Shown: positions 7,487 to 16,681, numbered from the stretch's first letter. The stretch is DNA of 64,000 bases from Pseudomonas caricapapayae (GCF_001400735.1 NZ_LJPW01000069.1:1-64000), one strand, 5' to 3'. Program-made: numbers and translations. Notes: a model not told the origin generated them from the letters alone.

Positions 7487-9895
7487 TTATTGATTCTCCT
7501 CTGGCGCCTCTTTTCCAGCCCCCTCATTGATCAACACCATGCTTTGTGGCGCAGACAGCGCTACACCCAGCTCCCTCAGACGCCCCAGAACGGTAAACAA
7601 CAGATCACTCCGTGCGCCACCCACCGAGCGCGGGCTGTTCACGTAGCCGCTGGCGCTGATAATCAAGCCGGTATTGGTCAGGTCTTTGAAGGTCACTGAA
7701 GGCGCGGGCGCGTCGAGTATTGCTTCATGCTCGGTAAAGGCCTGCAACAGCAGTTCGCGTATCTGCAGAACGTCTGTTTCCAGAGGCAGGGTAAGGGTGA
7801 TTCCGACCACCCCCAATGCGTTGCCCATGGTGACGTTGCGTACGTTTTGCGTGATGAACTGCGAGTTCGGCACGATCACCGTCGAGCGGTCGCCCATCTG
7901 GATTTCGGTCGCGCGCACGTTGATCCGGCGAATATCGCCTTCGACCCCTGCCAGGCTCACCCAGTCGCCGACTTTGACCGGACGCTCGGTCAGCAGAATC
8001 AGGCCGGAGATGAAGTTCTGCACGATGGCCTGCAGGCCGAAACCTATCCCCACCGACAGGGCACTGACCACCCAGGTCAGGTTGGTCAGGCTGATCTTGA
8101 GCGTGGACATCACCACGGCCACGACCAATACAAAGCCGATGTAACCGATCAAGGTCACCAGCGAGGCCTGCATTCCTGCGTCCATGTTGGTCTCTGGCAG
8201 GAGGCGCTCTCCAAACCATTCCTTGAGCACACGCACGCCCAGCAGGCCAACAACCAGGCAAATCAACGCCATCAGAATATCGCTGGGCACGATGTTCAGG
8301 TTGCCGAGGGATTTGGACGTGACATCCAGCTGAGTAAAACTTGCGAGCAGATCGCCCGGACTCGAGCCTGAAGGCAGGAAAGCCAGCAGCACTGCGGTCA
8401 GCAGCAGCAAGGTGCGGCCTATACCCGCCAGCAGGGTACTTGCCTGGGCCTGATGGCGTGCGGACAAGCCCAACGCCGAACCCAGTGCCATGCCGCCGGG
8501 CTGTCTGGGCGACAAGAGGGTTTCGCAGATGTCACCGAAGCAGGCGATCAACAGGTACGCAGTGGACGCTACCACGCTTACCCAAAGCAGTTTTACCGCG
8601 AGAAAGTAAGCCAGTGTCAGGTAGCCGCTCAACAATGCCAGCAAACTCAGTCCGACCCACACCGCAACGACAAAAGGAATCAGCCCGGCAAATCCGCCAA
8701 GGCGTTCCAGCTGAAAGCGTCGCCGGGTTCGGCGGTAGCGCACCAAGGCATAGAAAAACACCAGGGACACCGCCAGTGCTGTCAGGCCATTGACCGCTAC
8801 GGTCAGCGCCAGGCTACTGGCTATAACACTGTTGATTCGCTCTTGCGTGCCGATAATCATGAGTGCCAGCGCCAACGCGGGCGGGAAGCGGCCCATCGCC
8901 GTGGCGATTTCGTCAGGAATTTGCGGCAGGCGCCACGAGGCGTGCGGCAACATCAGCAGTGCTCGCCCCAGACCGACAATGAAAGCGCAAAAGGTGATCA
9001 GCGTCTGCACCTGATCAAGCAGGTTGACCACGTCATTGCTGAGCACCGCATTGCGCACTATTCCCCAGCGCAGCAGTGAAGTGGCAACGGTGATGGTGAG
9101 AATGGTCGAAAGCCCTACGGCCAGCGCCAGAGCGCTGCGGCGCAGGCGGCCTTCCGGTAGCCAGCGAATCATCGACCAGATCAGCAAGCGTTCCAGCAAG
9201 CGTCGTACCACCACCCATATGAACAACGCGCCCATCACCACGCTGACGAGCTGCACACGATTTTCCGGTGCAATCGCGCTATTGAGCACTTGACGGACAT
9301 CGACCAGAAGTCTGTTCAAGCGTCCCAGGTCGTCATCGGTAGGGCGAATCAGCGTGGACCAGAACGCCGAGCTAAGCGGACTCGCCGTCCGCGTGCTGAT
9401 CTGCGAATCGAAGAGGCTGCGACGCAGGTTGAATATCTGCGTAGCCAGATCCCGGGCTGACTGGCTTAGCGCATTGGTCTGGCGCTCGTCATTGACCAAT
9501 GCGTTTTTTTGAGCGGTCAGCGTCTTGCGCTGGCTGGTCAGACTTTGCGCTTCGTCCGGTTGCATTGGCCCGAGAATGTTGAGCTGGTCATCCAGGTGCT
9601 CGATGTCGACAGCTTGCCGGGCAATCAGATTGTCGGCTTGTTTCTGAACCTGTAAAGCCGCCTGTCGCAGGCTTGAAAGCAGGTCATCGTTGGCGTTGCC
9701 CGTCACTTTCTGACGGATCTGATCAAGCTGCTCGCTCAGGTCGTCCAGGCTCGGGGCATCGACTACAGGCGGTGCACTGCTGGCGCTATCGGCTTGGGGC
9801 GCGGGGATATTCTGGGCAAAGGCTGGCAAGGCCATGCAGAGCAAAAGCAAGGCGAGCAGCCCAATACGAAAACGGTTCAGCGAAGCGTGCTGCAT
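7487..9895 (-). CDS. DUF3772-containing MscS-family mechanosensitive channel
   Basis: 802 residues from the ATG at 9893-9895, supported by AGAAGGGA and by a signal peptide (residues 1-28, LLALLLLCMALPAFAQ). An upstream in-frame start at 9979 would bury the signal. The periplasmic region (about 35-200) is coiled-coil rich and matches DUF3772. Around ten transmembrane helices follow. The MscS pore helix and beta domain come near the C-terminus (VSALSVGIGFGLQAIVQNF, then ERPVKVGDWV). The family releases solutes on hypo-osmotic shock. It ends nine bases from the tRNA-Arg(CCT) on the opposite strand. Confidence 0.92.
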   Translation of the reverse strand: MQHASLNRFRIGLLALLLLCMALPAFAQNIPAPQADSASSAPPVVDAPSLDDLSEQLDQIRQKVTGNANDDLLSSLRQAALQVQKQADNLIARQAVDIEHLDDQLNILGPMQPDEAQSLTSQRKTLTAQKNALVNDERQTNALSQSARDLATQIFNLRRSLFDSQISTRTASPLSSAFWSTLIRPTDDDLGRLNRLLVDVRQVLNSAIAPENRVQLVSVVMGALFIWVVVRRLLERLLIWSMIRWLPEGRLRRSALALAVGLSTILTITVATSLLRWGIVRNAVLSNDVVNLLDQVQTLITFCAFIVGLGRALLMLPHASWRLPQIPDEIATAMGRFPPALALALMIIGTQERINSVIASSLALTVAVNGLTALAVSLVFFYALVRYRRTRRRFQLERLGGFAGLIPFVVAVWVGLSLLALLSGYLTLAYFLAVKLLWVSVVASTAYLLIACFGDICETLLSPRQPGGMALGSALGLSARHQAQASTLLAGIGRTLLLLTAVLLAFLPSGSSPGDLLASFTQLDVTSKSLGNLNIVPSDILMALICLVVGLLGVRVLKEWFGERLLPETNMDAGMQASLVTLIGYIGFVLVVAVVMSTLKISLTNLTWVVSALSVGIGFGLQAIVQNFISGLILLTERPVKVGDWVSLAGVEGDIRRINVRATEIQMGDRSTVIVPNSQFITQNVRNVTMGNALGVVGITLTLPLETDVLQIRELLLQAFTEHEAILDAPAPSVTFKDLTNTGLIISASGYVNSPRSVGGARSDLLFTVLGRLRELGVALSAPQSMVLINEGAGKEAPEENQ

Positions 9896-10071
9896 TCTTT
9901 TCCCTTCTTGGCACTGTGCGACCTGGCAAGGCCTGTGTATTTCAGGCTTTGGTCTAGTCTGTCTTTGAGCTGCACTCACGAGTCATTTGAGTACAGCGGG
10001 TAGAATATCAAGGCCCTAGTGTTTGAGCGCTGGAAATACAGCTCAACGAGAGATGAGGCGTCACGGTGATT

Positions 10072-10149
10072 TACCTAACGAATGTTAGGTAGGGCATTGA
10101 CGGGGCGCGGTCATGTGCTATGGTTTAGCTACCTAGCGGTAGTTAGGTA
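10072..10149. promoter_or_regulatory. Promoter of the GST gene between two operator copies
   Basis: Operator 1 (10072-10091) is TACCTAAC-GAAT-GTTAGGTA, a perfect inverted repeat. Operator 2 (10130-10149) is TACCTAGC-GGTA-GTTAGGTA. They match at 16 of 20 bases and their centres are 58 bp apart. Between them lie TTGACG (10097-10102) and TATGGT (10119-10124) with a 16-base spacer. A repressor dimer on each site would bracket the promoter. The TetR gene downstream of the transferase (11108) is the natural candidate; this link is inference. Confidence 0.75.
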
Positions 10150-10178
10150 GGTCTCCTCCCCATTTCACAGGCCCTTCC

Positions 10179-10880
10179 ATGACTTCTAAATTGCGGCTTT
10201 TCACATCCCCTTCAGCTTTTCCGAATCCTCAGCGCTTGCGCCTGTTTATCCACGAGAAAGGCATTGCCGATCAGTTCGACGAAACTATTTATGACATGAC
10301 ACCTGGCGGAGAGCAGCGTGGCTGGCGTCATCTCAATATGAACCCGTGGGGGGAAACGCCGACCCTCGAACTGGCAGACGGCAGCTTCATTTCCGAAACG
10401 GCAGCCATCGCCCGCTATCTGGATCAGTCTTATCCGGGCCGCAAGATCATGGGCGAGGGAGCTTTGGAGCAGGGCCTCGATAACATGTGGGATAACCGGA
10501 TCTGGGTGCATATCCTCTATCGGATCGTTACAGCTTTTCATGTCCTGCACACCGGGCTCGGCTTCAAACTTGAACTGACCAAAAACGAAGCATGGGGCGA
10601 GCACTGCCGTAAGGAGGCGCTGACACACGCAGCATTGGTAAACCGTCATCTTGCCGACGGCCGTGAGTGGCTGTTGGGCGGTGATGCGCCTACTTTCGCG
10701 GACATCACGCTTGCAACCGCCATTGCCTTTTCCAAGTTTCCAGTCAACGCCACACCGCTGGATGAGCGTTTCGAGTTTCTGGACTCATACTGGAAACGCT
10801 GGCAGAAACGCCCGGGTTTTCAGGCGGCCTATGCTGATCGCAGCAGCGGTATTCCTGAGTTGGACTCGCCAGCCGAGTGA
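10179..10880 (+). CDS. Glutathione S-transferase family protein
   Basis: 233 residues. The N-terminal thioredoxin-like domain (about 4-85) has the start TSPSAFPNPQRLRLFIHEKGI and the cis-Pro/SE glutathione motif region NPWGETPTLEL ... FISETAAIARYL. The all-helical C-terminal domain (about 95-225) includes the N-capping-type segment APTFADITLA. It probably conjugates glutathione to electrophiles or reduces peroxides or quinones; substrate unknown. The promoter carries duplicated palindromic operators, and a TetR regulator follows, so expression is probably induced by a toxic substrate. Confidence 0.9.
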   Translation: MTSKLRLFTSPSAFPNPQRLRLFIHEKGIADQFDETIYDMTPGGEQRGWRHLNMNPWGETPTLELADGSFISETAAIARYLDQSYPGRKIMGEGALEQGLDNMWDNRIWVHILYRIVTAFHVLHTGLGFKLELTKNEAWGEHCRKEALTHAALVNRHLADGREWLLGGDAPTFADITLATAIAFSKFPVNATPLDERFEFLDSYWKRWQKRPGFQAAYADRSSGIPELDSPAE

Positions 10881-10905
10881 TTGACCTGTCGGGCGCGCAC
10901 CTTAT

Positions 10906-10937
10906 CGTCGGGAACGTTGTGCATAACGTTCCCGACG
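10906..10937. repeat. Perfect 13-bp inverted repeat after the GST gene
   Basis: CGTCGGGAACGTT and AACGTTCCCGACG are perfectly complementary around GTGCAT, 25 bp past the GST stop. No T-run follows, so it is either a weak terminator or a transcript-end stabiliser; it also lies about 170 bp before the TetR start. Confidence 0.6.
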
Positions 10938-11107
10938 GCAGTATTTCAAGGTAGGGAGAAATCAATAGTGAACTGCTCAGCCGATCGCTTCATTGGCAGC
11001 GGATGCCTTGCGCGCATGCCTCTCCACCGTTCTACCTGACAACCGCCAGGTTTTTGAATTAGCATGTGTCCGTCCCCAGAAACGCGTCTGCAGTACAAGG
11101 CACTACG

Positions 11108-11701
11108 ATGACCATCAATGCCCGAGAGGCGATTCTGCTAGCCGCGAGAAACATCGCGCAGTCACAGGGGTACAACGGCCTGAACTTTCGCGATCTGGCA
11201 GCCCAGGTCGGAATCAAGCCGGCCAGTATTTACTACCACTTCCCCAGCAAGGCTGATCTGGGCGTCGAGGTTGCCAGACGATACTGGGAGGACGGTGCTG
11301 CTGCACTTGAGACCATCTCTGAAGAAACACCTGACCCCATCGAAGCGTTGCACCGTTTCCCGGAAATTTTCCGGCGCTCGCTGGAGGCTGAAAACCGCCT
11401 TTGCCTGGGCAGTTTTGTAGGTGCGGAAACCGACAATTTACCGCCCGAAATGATTCAGGAAATCCAGCTTTTTGCCCAGGTCAATATTGCCTGGCTGAGC
11501 AAGCTTCTGGTAACGGCTAACGTCTGCACGCCGTCGGACAGCATGGTGCGGGCGCAGGCGATTTTTTCAGCAGTAGCGGGCGCTCAACTCATTGCGAGAA
11601 GCCAGTCGGACATTGCCCTTTTTGACACATTGATCGACACCTACCGTCTCTGTGGACCGCTGCCGGCCAAAGAGGCCGGATCAGTGCTGCCAGCGGCCTG
11701 A
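11108..11701 (+). CDS. TetR family transcriptional regulator
   Basis: 197 residues from ATG 11108; a GTG at 11066 would add 14 residues of unstructured N-terminus. The helix-turn-helix is FRDLAAQVGIKPASIYYHFPSKADL (about 27-51 of the short form), with the YYHF signature. The C-terminal ligand and dimer domain is rich in small hydrophobics and ends in Ala/Pro. It lies 227 bp after the GST gene on the same strand and is the likely reader of the paired palindromes at 10072-10149. The inducer is unknown. Confidence 0.88.
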   Translation: MTINAREAILLAARNIAQSQGYNGLNFRDLAAQVGIKPASIYYHFPSKADLGVEVARRYWEDGAAALETISEETPDPIEALHRFPEIFRRSLEAENRLCLGSFVGAETDNLPPEMIQEIQLFAQVNIAWLSKLLVTANVCTPSDSMVRAQAIFSAVAGAQLIARSQSDIALFDTLIDTYRLCGPLPAKEAGSVLPAA

Positions 11702-11923
11702 CGTTCGACGCCAACCGGTTCTGCGAAGCCGCGGCGTGTCCATTGAATCGCCATGTTCACTCTCGTCATCACAGAGTATCCGGTTCCGCAATTGTCCGGA
11801 GCATCCCTCCGTACTTCAGCCGCACTTAGGGCTTGCAAAGTATGTCGTTCAAGATATTGAATTCCCCTCTCGCGGTTCCTGCTTTTTACCGATAACCAAA
11901 CACCTCATTTCCAAGGACGGCCC

Positions 11924-13942
11924 ATGCCACCCAGCGATGCAATGCTTCGTCATATTGGTGAAGTTCTCGATCACTACAGTTTTTTGATTCCCGACTACCA
12001 ACGGGGATACTCCTGGAGCGAAAGCCAATGGCAGGCGCTTTGGCGAGACATCCGCAATGTAGCGGGCAGCGGGGTTGAGCAGCACTTTATTGGCATGATG
12101 CTGGTGCGTAACTGCCCTCAGAAGAAAGAGAGGCCAAGTGTCGAGGTCGTCGATGGTCAGCAGCGGCTGATGACAGTGATGATCCTCGCCAATGTACTGC
12201 GCGCTCGCCTTGGCGAACCATCGCAACGCTACGCTGTAGACTTTCAAGACAATCAGGAACTGCAAAATTATTTTAATTTCTATGTGCTGAACGACCCTAT
12301 CTTCGAAGCCAGTCTGTCGCGCGAGCCGTCAAGCTATGCCTTGAATCTGAAAGCCGCCTCCGAGTTTTATGCCGACCTGGTACACGCACTGCCTGATGAG
12401 GTGGTTCGGCAATCGCTGGACCTGATGCTTGATCGGTTTTGTTTGTTCTTGCTGGCAGTGTCTCCCACGTTGGATATCCACGTCGCGTTTGAAACGTTGA
12501 ATAATCGCGGGCGGCCTTTATCAAAAATGGAGCTGTTGAAAAACAGGCTCATTTATCTTTCTACTTTCGCTGCGCGACCGGGTGAGGATACAGCGGCTCT
12601 GCGTGACCATGTTCACAGCGCATGGAAGGGTATCTACCGGGCGTTGGGGCACAGCGAAAAAACGCAACATCAGGACGATGAGTTTTTGTTGGCGCACGCG
12701 ACGGCCTACTTCAAGCGCAAGCGCGAGGCGGACTGGCTGGAAAATACGTTGTTCAATCAGGTGTTCGCGGTGGGTGTTGAGCAGACCACGTTCGCGTTCA
12801 TCCGGGACTATATTCAAAGTCTGGAAGCCGCTGCCGTCTGGTGGTCGCATATCCACTCTCCTGCGCTTATGCCGCCGGGCCACCAAAAACAACTGAACCG
12901 TTTAGAGCATGCCGGTTTTGCTTTTTTCAAGCCCCTTATTCTTTCGGCCTATTTGCGCGCCTCAAGCGACATCCGTGGTGCGATGAACACCCCGCGTGAA
13001 CACGCGCGTGCCTTGGCATGTGTCGAAGCGCTATTGGTCGAGATCGAGCGGTTCATTGTGGTCGTTTTGAGACTCTCAGGAATTAGAGGAACGGCGGGCA
13101 GGGCCGATATGGAATCGGCTGCCTATACGTTGTTGAAACCCGGCAGGGACGGCTTCCTCGCTGAAGACCACGGGATCGGAAAGCTCGACAGTAAGGGCGC
13201 CGTTCAACTCGTTTCGCGCCTGGTCAGGGCTTATGCAAGCAATACCGAATATGACGATGGACGCTACGACGATAACGATTTTAAGTGGCCCGGGTTGTTC
13301 TTCCCGTTCCAGCTGCAAACGCATATCGAACGTCGATTTCAAAATGGCGATGGTTTCTATAAATGGGACTTTACCCGTTTGGCCCTTTACGAGTACGAGG
13401 CCAGTTTCCACAAGGATGGCAACAACCCCGTGAAGATTGCATGGTCGGACTTTCATTTCGATGAAACGGTCGAGCATATTTTCCCCCAGAATCCCTCCGG
13501 GCATGGCAAAGCCTACTGGGATGAAAAGATTCCGGTGGACGGTCGCTCAAACCGCAACCTACGCATTACCAAAGCACTGCAAAACTCGCTCGGTAATCTG
13601 TTGTTCCTGTCTCGCAGCAGCAACGCAGCAGCCTCGAATGATGCCTACAGCATCAAGCAGGGACGAACCGAGACGGGTAAGCGTGCTCGCTACGAAAACG
13701 CAAGTTATTCTGCGACTGAAGTCGCTCAGGAATTTCGCGATTGGAGTGCACAGAGCATTGCCGTGCGCGGTGTTGCGTTACTCAAGTTCATCGAGCGGCG
13801 CTGGGACATTAAACTGACGAACACGCCCGACGATTTGAAAAGTTATTTGCCGCTGTGCTTTGGCCAGCAAGAGCACGCCATCAAGGAGGGAAAGGCCGGA
13901 AAATTTTCTACGCGGGGCCTGAAGCAAGCTCTGAGTAAGTGA
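11924..13942 (+). CDS. Fused DUF262/DUF1524 protein, GmrSD-like type IV restriction enzyme
   Basis: 672 residues. The N-terminal DUF262 (GmrS-like, ParB/Srx fold nucleotidase) shows IPDYQRGYSW at 22-31 and VDGQQRLMTV at 76-85, the conserved active motifs. A long helical middle follows. The C-terminal DUF1524 (GmrD-like HNH nuclease) has VEHIFPQNP near residue 516 and a later Asn/Arg-rich GNLLFLSRSSNAAASN. Such proteins cut DNA carrying glucosylated or other modified cytosines and act in phage defence (established for GmrSD and BrxU). AAGGAC precedes the ATG. It stands alone between regulatory genes and an MBL-fold module, in what looks like an accessory island. Confidence 0.88.
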   Translation: MPPSDAMLRHIGEVLDHYSFLIPDYQRGYSWSESQWQALWRDIRNVAGSGVEQHFIGMMLVRNCPQKKERPSVEVVDGQQRLMTVMILANVLRARLGEPSQRYAVDFQDNQELQNYFNFYVLNDPIFEASLSREPSSYALNLKAASEFYADLVHALPDEVVRQSLDLMLDRFCLFLLAVSPTLDIHVAFETLNNRGRPLSKMELLKNRLIYLSTFAARPGEDTAALRDHVHSAWKGIYRALGHSEKTQHQDDEFLLAHATAYFKRKREADWLENTLFNQVFAVGVEQTTFAFIRDYIQSLEAAAVWWSHIHSPALMPPGHQKQLNRLEHAGFAFFKPLILSAYLRASSDIRGAMNTPREHARALACVEALLVEIERFIVVVLRLSGIRGTAGRADMESAAYTLLKPGRDGFLAEDHGIGKLDSKGAVQLVSRLVRAYASNTEYDDGRYDDNDFKWPGLFFPFQLQTHIERRFQNGDGFYKWDFTRLALYEYEASFHKDGNNPVKIAWSDFHFDETVEHIFPQNPSGHGKAYWDEKIPVDGRSNRNLRITKALQNSLGNLLFLSRSSNAAASNDAYSIKQGRTETGKRARYENASYSATEVAQEFRDWSAQSIAVRGVALLKFIERRWDIKLTNTPDDLKSYLPLCFGQQEHAIKEGKAGKFSTRGLKQALSK

Positions 13943-14274
13943 CGTTTGATTGCAAGGGCGGTTTGGGTGAGCCAGATCAGCGAAAAAGTGTCTGCCTTGA
14001 TGGGCAGGCACCTTGTGATTGTCAAAGTCGGGTCGCGCGGGTCTGGGGTAGGCAACTGCCACTTCCCAGCTGCACACCTTGGCAACGCTGCGGGCAAGTG
14101 AAATCGGCCAACTGCTGCCGAATAAACGGCAGCCGGCTTAGTCTCGCGAGGCATGATGCCCTGACGCTTGGCGCAGTGGACGCGAGCGACAGATTGTTGA
14201 ACGGTAAGTACTCGAAAGATCCCCATAAACCGTCCTGTAAACCTGCCCCTGGATTTCACTGACCGGTGTATGAA
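13943..14274. other. Intergenic region, no gene seen
   Basis: 332 bp between the convergent 3' ends of the DUF262 gene and the MBL-fold gene. Several short frames cross it on both strands, but none has a ribosome site or a family feature. I see no strong terminator. It may hold remnants of former genes. Confidence 0.4.
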
Positions 14275-15816
14275 TCAATGCAACGCCAGGCAAAGGCATG
14301 CAGGAAGATGCCAGGGGCCAGGCGTTTTATAGCTGGCCAGTGCAAACCAACGGTTTCGTCTTTTGCCGACACCACAGTGGCAATCCAATCGAGAGTCAGT
14401 CCGGGAGATCTTCCAGCCCAAGGCCAATGCTTCGGTGATCGTGTCATTCGACGGTATTGTAGAGTAGCAGCCATCATGAGTTGAGAAGACCATGTAGCGG
14501 TATGTGCCTGCGTCCACGTCGGGTGCCGGGATCGAATGTGGGGTTACTCGACCGCCGTGATGAGGCGCGACTATACCCCCAAGGTTTTGCTTGAATGCTG
14601 CGGAAATAGAGGTGTAATCAGCATCCCCACAGAGCAGTACGCGTCTGAAGTAGTAGCTTTGCGGGTTTTCCACCAACATGCCCAAGGCTTCGTTATTGCG
14701 AAGGTACTGGGTGTCATGCGCACCGGCAATGGGGTTGCAAGTGAACACGGTACATGCTCCCCATTGAAAGTGCGTTTGAGCGGGAGGCCAAAACTTCAGT
14801 GCGCGGCTTCCATCATTCAGCACCTGATTCTGCAACGCGTACATTAAATGCGCATGGCTGGCACCCAGTTTTAGTCTGCCCGAAGGTCGACGCATAACCC
14901 ATGCACGCTGTAGTGCGCCTGCTCGATAGGTCACCTTCGTTTTCCAGAAGCCACGCGTATCCTTGGTAGGGCGGCCGGATTCGTAAGCGTACCCCCAATG
15001 ATCCCAATCCAGGTGTGAAAGAAAAACCGGAGCGGGGTGAACGGGGTCGTCACGTTCGAGCGGATCGAAGTTTTGGCAACCCGGCAGTGATCGGCGATAG
15101 AAACCAATGGGCCAGCCGAAATCAAAGAACGCTTTGGGTTGGTAATTGTTATCGAGGATGGCACACATATTAGCCTGACCGACATCATAGACTGCGACGT
15201 AAACGCCATTGCCCGGTGGGTCACCCTGGTATTCACTCGGTGCACTGTGATGGTGGCGACACTCGATGACCCGTTTTAAGGCGTGCAGGTCTTTTGCATC
15301 AGGTACGGAGGGATTGATTCTCACGTAAAGAATCGTAGGAGCAGGCTGCTCCTCGCTTCCAGAAAACTCAAGCGCGGTGGCGCTAAGAAAGCCTTGTTGC
15401 ATTACAGGGTTTTCTGAAACGGTAATCGAGCACCAGCCACCCACTCTTACCGTCTGTTCGAAAAGAGGGATGGGGATCACTGCTTCCATGAGCAGAAAGC
15501 TCAATGCGTTATCTGAATCGTTGATGATGTCCTGGGATTTCGCTCGCCGCAAAAAGGGCAGGATCTTCATAGGTATTGCGTCAAAGGTCACTCTACAGTA
15601 ACCAGCCTGCGCGAGATCTTCATCGTCGTCGTGGACATCTACAGCACTAAGGTATTCCACATTTTCGAAGTGATCGGGCAACTCATTTTGCTTATTCAGG
15701 CTTCTGGGTTTGATCAAGACGAGCAATCCTTTACTTGATAAAAAACGATGAGAAACGAAAAATACCACTGAAGGATCATCACGAAAACTCGAGGCTGGAT
15801 AATCGTGTTGGCACAA
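14275..15816 (-). CDS. ComEC-like metallo-beta-lactamase-fold hydrolase
   Basis: Up to 513 residues from a TTG at 15816. TTG codons further in, for example the one after AAGGA that gives an N-terminus IKPRSLNKQ, are equally plausible. An N-terminal region of about 200 residues has no recognised family. The MBL-fold half carries VAVYDVGQAN (207-216), the metal-ligand motif SHLDWDH (267-273, HxDxDH type), LLCGDAD (394-400) and APHHGG (417-422). This set is typical of the ComEC C-terminal nuclease-like MBL domain. Soluble relatives occur in phage-defence loci. Zinc-dependent phosphodiesterase or nuclease activity is inference. It follows a small ORF and a broken NYN gene on the same strand. Confidence 0.8.
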   Translation of the reverse strand: MCQHDYPASSFRDDPSVVFFVSHRFLSSKGLLVLIKPRSLNKQNELPDHFENVEYLSAVDVHDDDEDLAQAGYCRVTFDAIPMKILPFLRRAKSQDIINDSDNALSFLLMEAVIPIPLFEQTVRVGGWCSITVSENPVMQQGFLSATALEFSGSEEQPAPTILYVRINPSVPDAKDLHALKRVIECRHHHSAPSEYQGDPPGNGVYVAVYDVGQANMCAILDNNYQPKAFFDFGWPIGFYRRSLPGCQNFDPLERDDPVHPAPVFLSHLDWDHWGYAYESGRPTKDTRGFWKTKVTYRAGALQRAWVMRRPSGRLKLGASHAHLMYALQNQVLNDGSRALKFWPPAQTHFQWGACTVFTCNPIAGAHDTQYLRNNEALGMLVENPQSYYFRRVLLCGDADYTSISAAFKQNLGGIVAPHHGGRVTPHSIPAPDVDAGTYRYMVFSTHDGCYSTIPSNDTITEALALGWKISRTDSRLDCHCGVGKRRNRWFALASYKTPGPWHLPACLCLALH

Positions 15817-15830
15817 CGCGATGTTTCAAG

Positions 15831-16094
15831 CTAAGTGAATTTATCAGTGGGCTTCGTTTCACACGGGATGACCGGAAAGACTACTGCGGTCGTCAAGGCG
15901 GCTATCTGTGGCGAGGCAACGATCAGATTCGGAGCCTCATTCATTGTCTGGGCGAGTGCGTAAGCGTGTTCGACGCCTTTTGTGAGGGAAGCGGTCGCGT
16001 ATTCAGCGTCGTTTCCCCAGCGTCTACAGCCCTTTGTTTGCTTCGACACGGTCTTGCCGGGAGTGGAAGAAACCTGGCTTTCAAGCAATGCCAT
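15831..16094 (-). CDS. Possible small protein between NYN remnant and MBL gene
   Basis: 87 residues. ATG lies four bases past the end of the NYN remnant, and the stop is 14 bases before the TTG start of the MBL gene. That spacing suggests one transcript. No ribosome site stands out and I recognise no family. The centre (VEHAYALAQTMNEAPNLIVAS) could form a helix and the C-terminus is polar. It could also be a shadow reading or a fragment of a once larger protein. Confidence 0.35.
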   Translation of the reverse strand: MALLESQVSSTPGKTVSKQTKGCRRWGNDAEYATASLTKGVEHAYALAQTMNEAPNLIVASPQIAALTTAVVFPVIPCETKPTDKFT

Positions 16095-16098
16095 AGGA

Positions 16099-16681
16099 TC
16101 ATGCGTTGCTCAGCCGAACGTGAATATGAGTAATCTCTCCATCCGGTATTTCTTTGATTACGATAGTGTTCTGGGCACGAACCAAAGGCCCCAGTTTTGT
16201 GAACCCATAGTTTCTTGCATCGAATGAAGCGTGGTTTTTGGAAATATAGGCACCGACCCCACCCAGTGCTGCCCAGCCGTGGTCACGAGCCTTTTCCTCG
16301 ATAGCCAAGGTCAGGATTTCTCTCTGGTCCGGTAGGTTAGCGATGGCCACAGGCGCGGTGTTCCGGGTTGGCTTTTTCAATACCTCAAAGAAAATAAATT
16401 TGTCGCAGGCTCCAATGAACGTGTCAGGTATTTTACGTTCGCCCAGACCATAAACCCTTTTGCCTGCCTCCCTCAGGCGGGTCGCCAATCAGCTGAATGG
16501 CATGTTTATGCAGGTGATTTTTCCAGCCTGTCAGGTGTTGGGTCGTCCAGTCGCCGTATGCGCGCTTTACCGTTGCGTTACCGTATTTAGCAACTTCCTC
16601 TAAAAGCTCTTTAGCCACTGAAGAACTGGCGTTGTCAGCGTCAATGAGTACTGCGAGGCGGAGCGTGTCAGGTAAGGCCAA
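16099..16681 (-). pseudogene. NYN-LOTUS (LabA-like) ribonuclease gene with internal deletion and frameshift
   Basis: Two overlapping frames form one protein. The first (from 16681) gives the NYN/PIN-like start LAVLIDADNASSSVAKELL with acidic Asp14 and Asp16, up to HKHAIQLI at residue 65. It then shifts and stops after GDPPEGG. The second frame resumes with ATRLREAGKRVYGLGERK and ends in an OST-HTH/LOTUS domain (DHGWAALGGVGAYISKNH). Intact relatives have about 45 extra residues between HAIQLI and TRLRE, including the catalytic SSDSDF segment (recalled from the family). So roughly 130 bp are missing at about 16483-16490, out of frame. The ribonuclease is presumably dead. Confidence 0.8.

Noticed and set aside
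7402-9895. Possible genomic island next to tRNA-Arg(CCT)
   Set aside because: No integrase, no direct repeat of the tRNA 3' end noticed, and the adjoining channel gene looks core.
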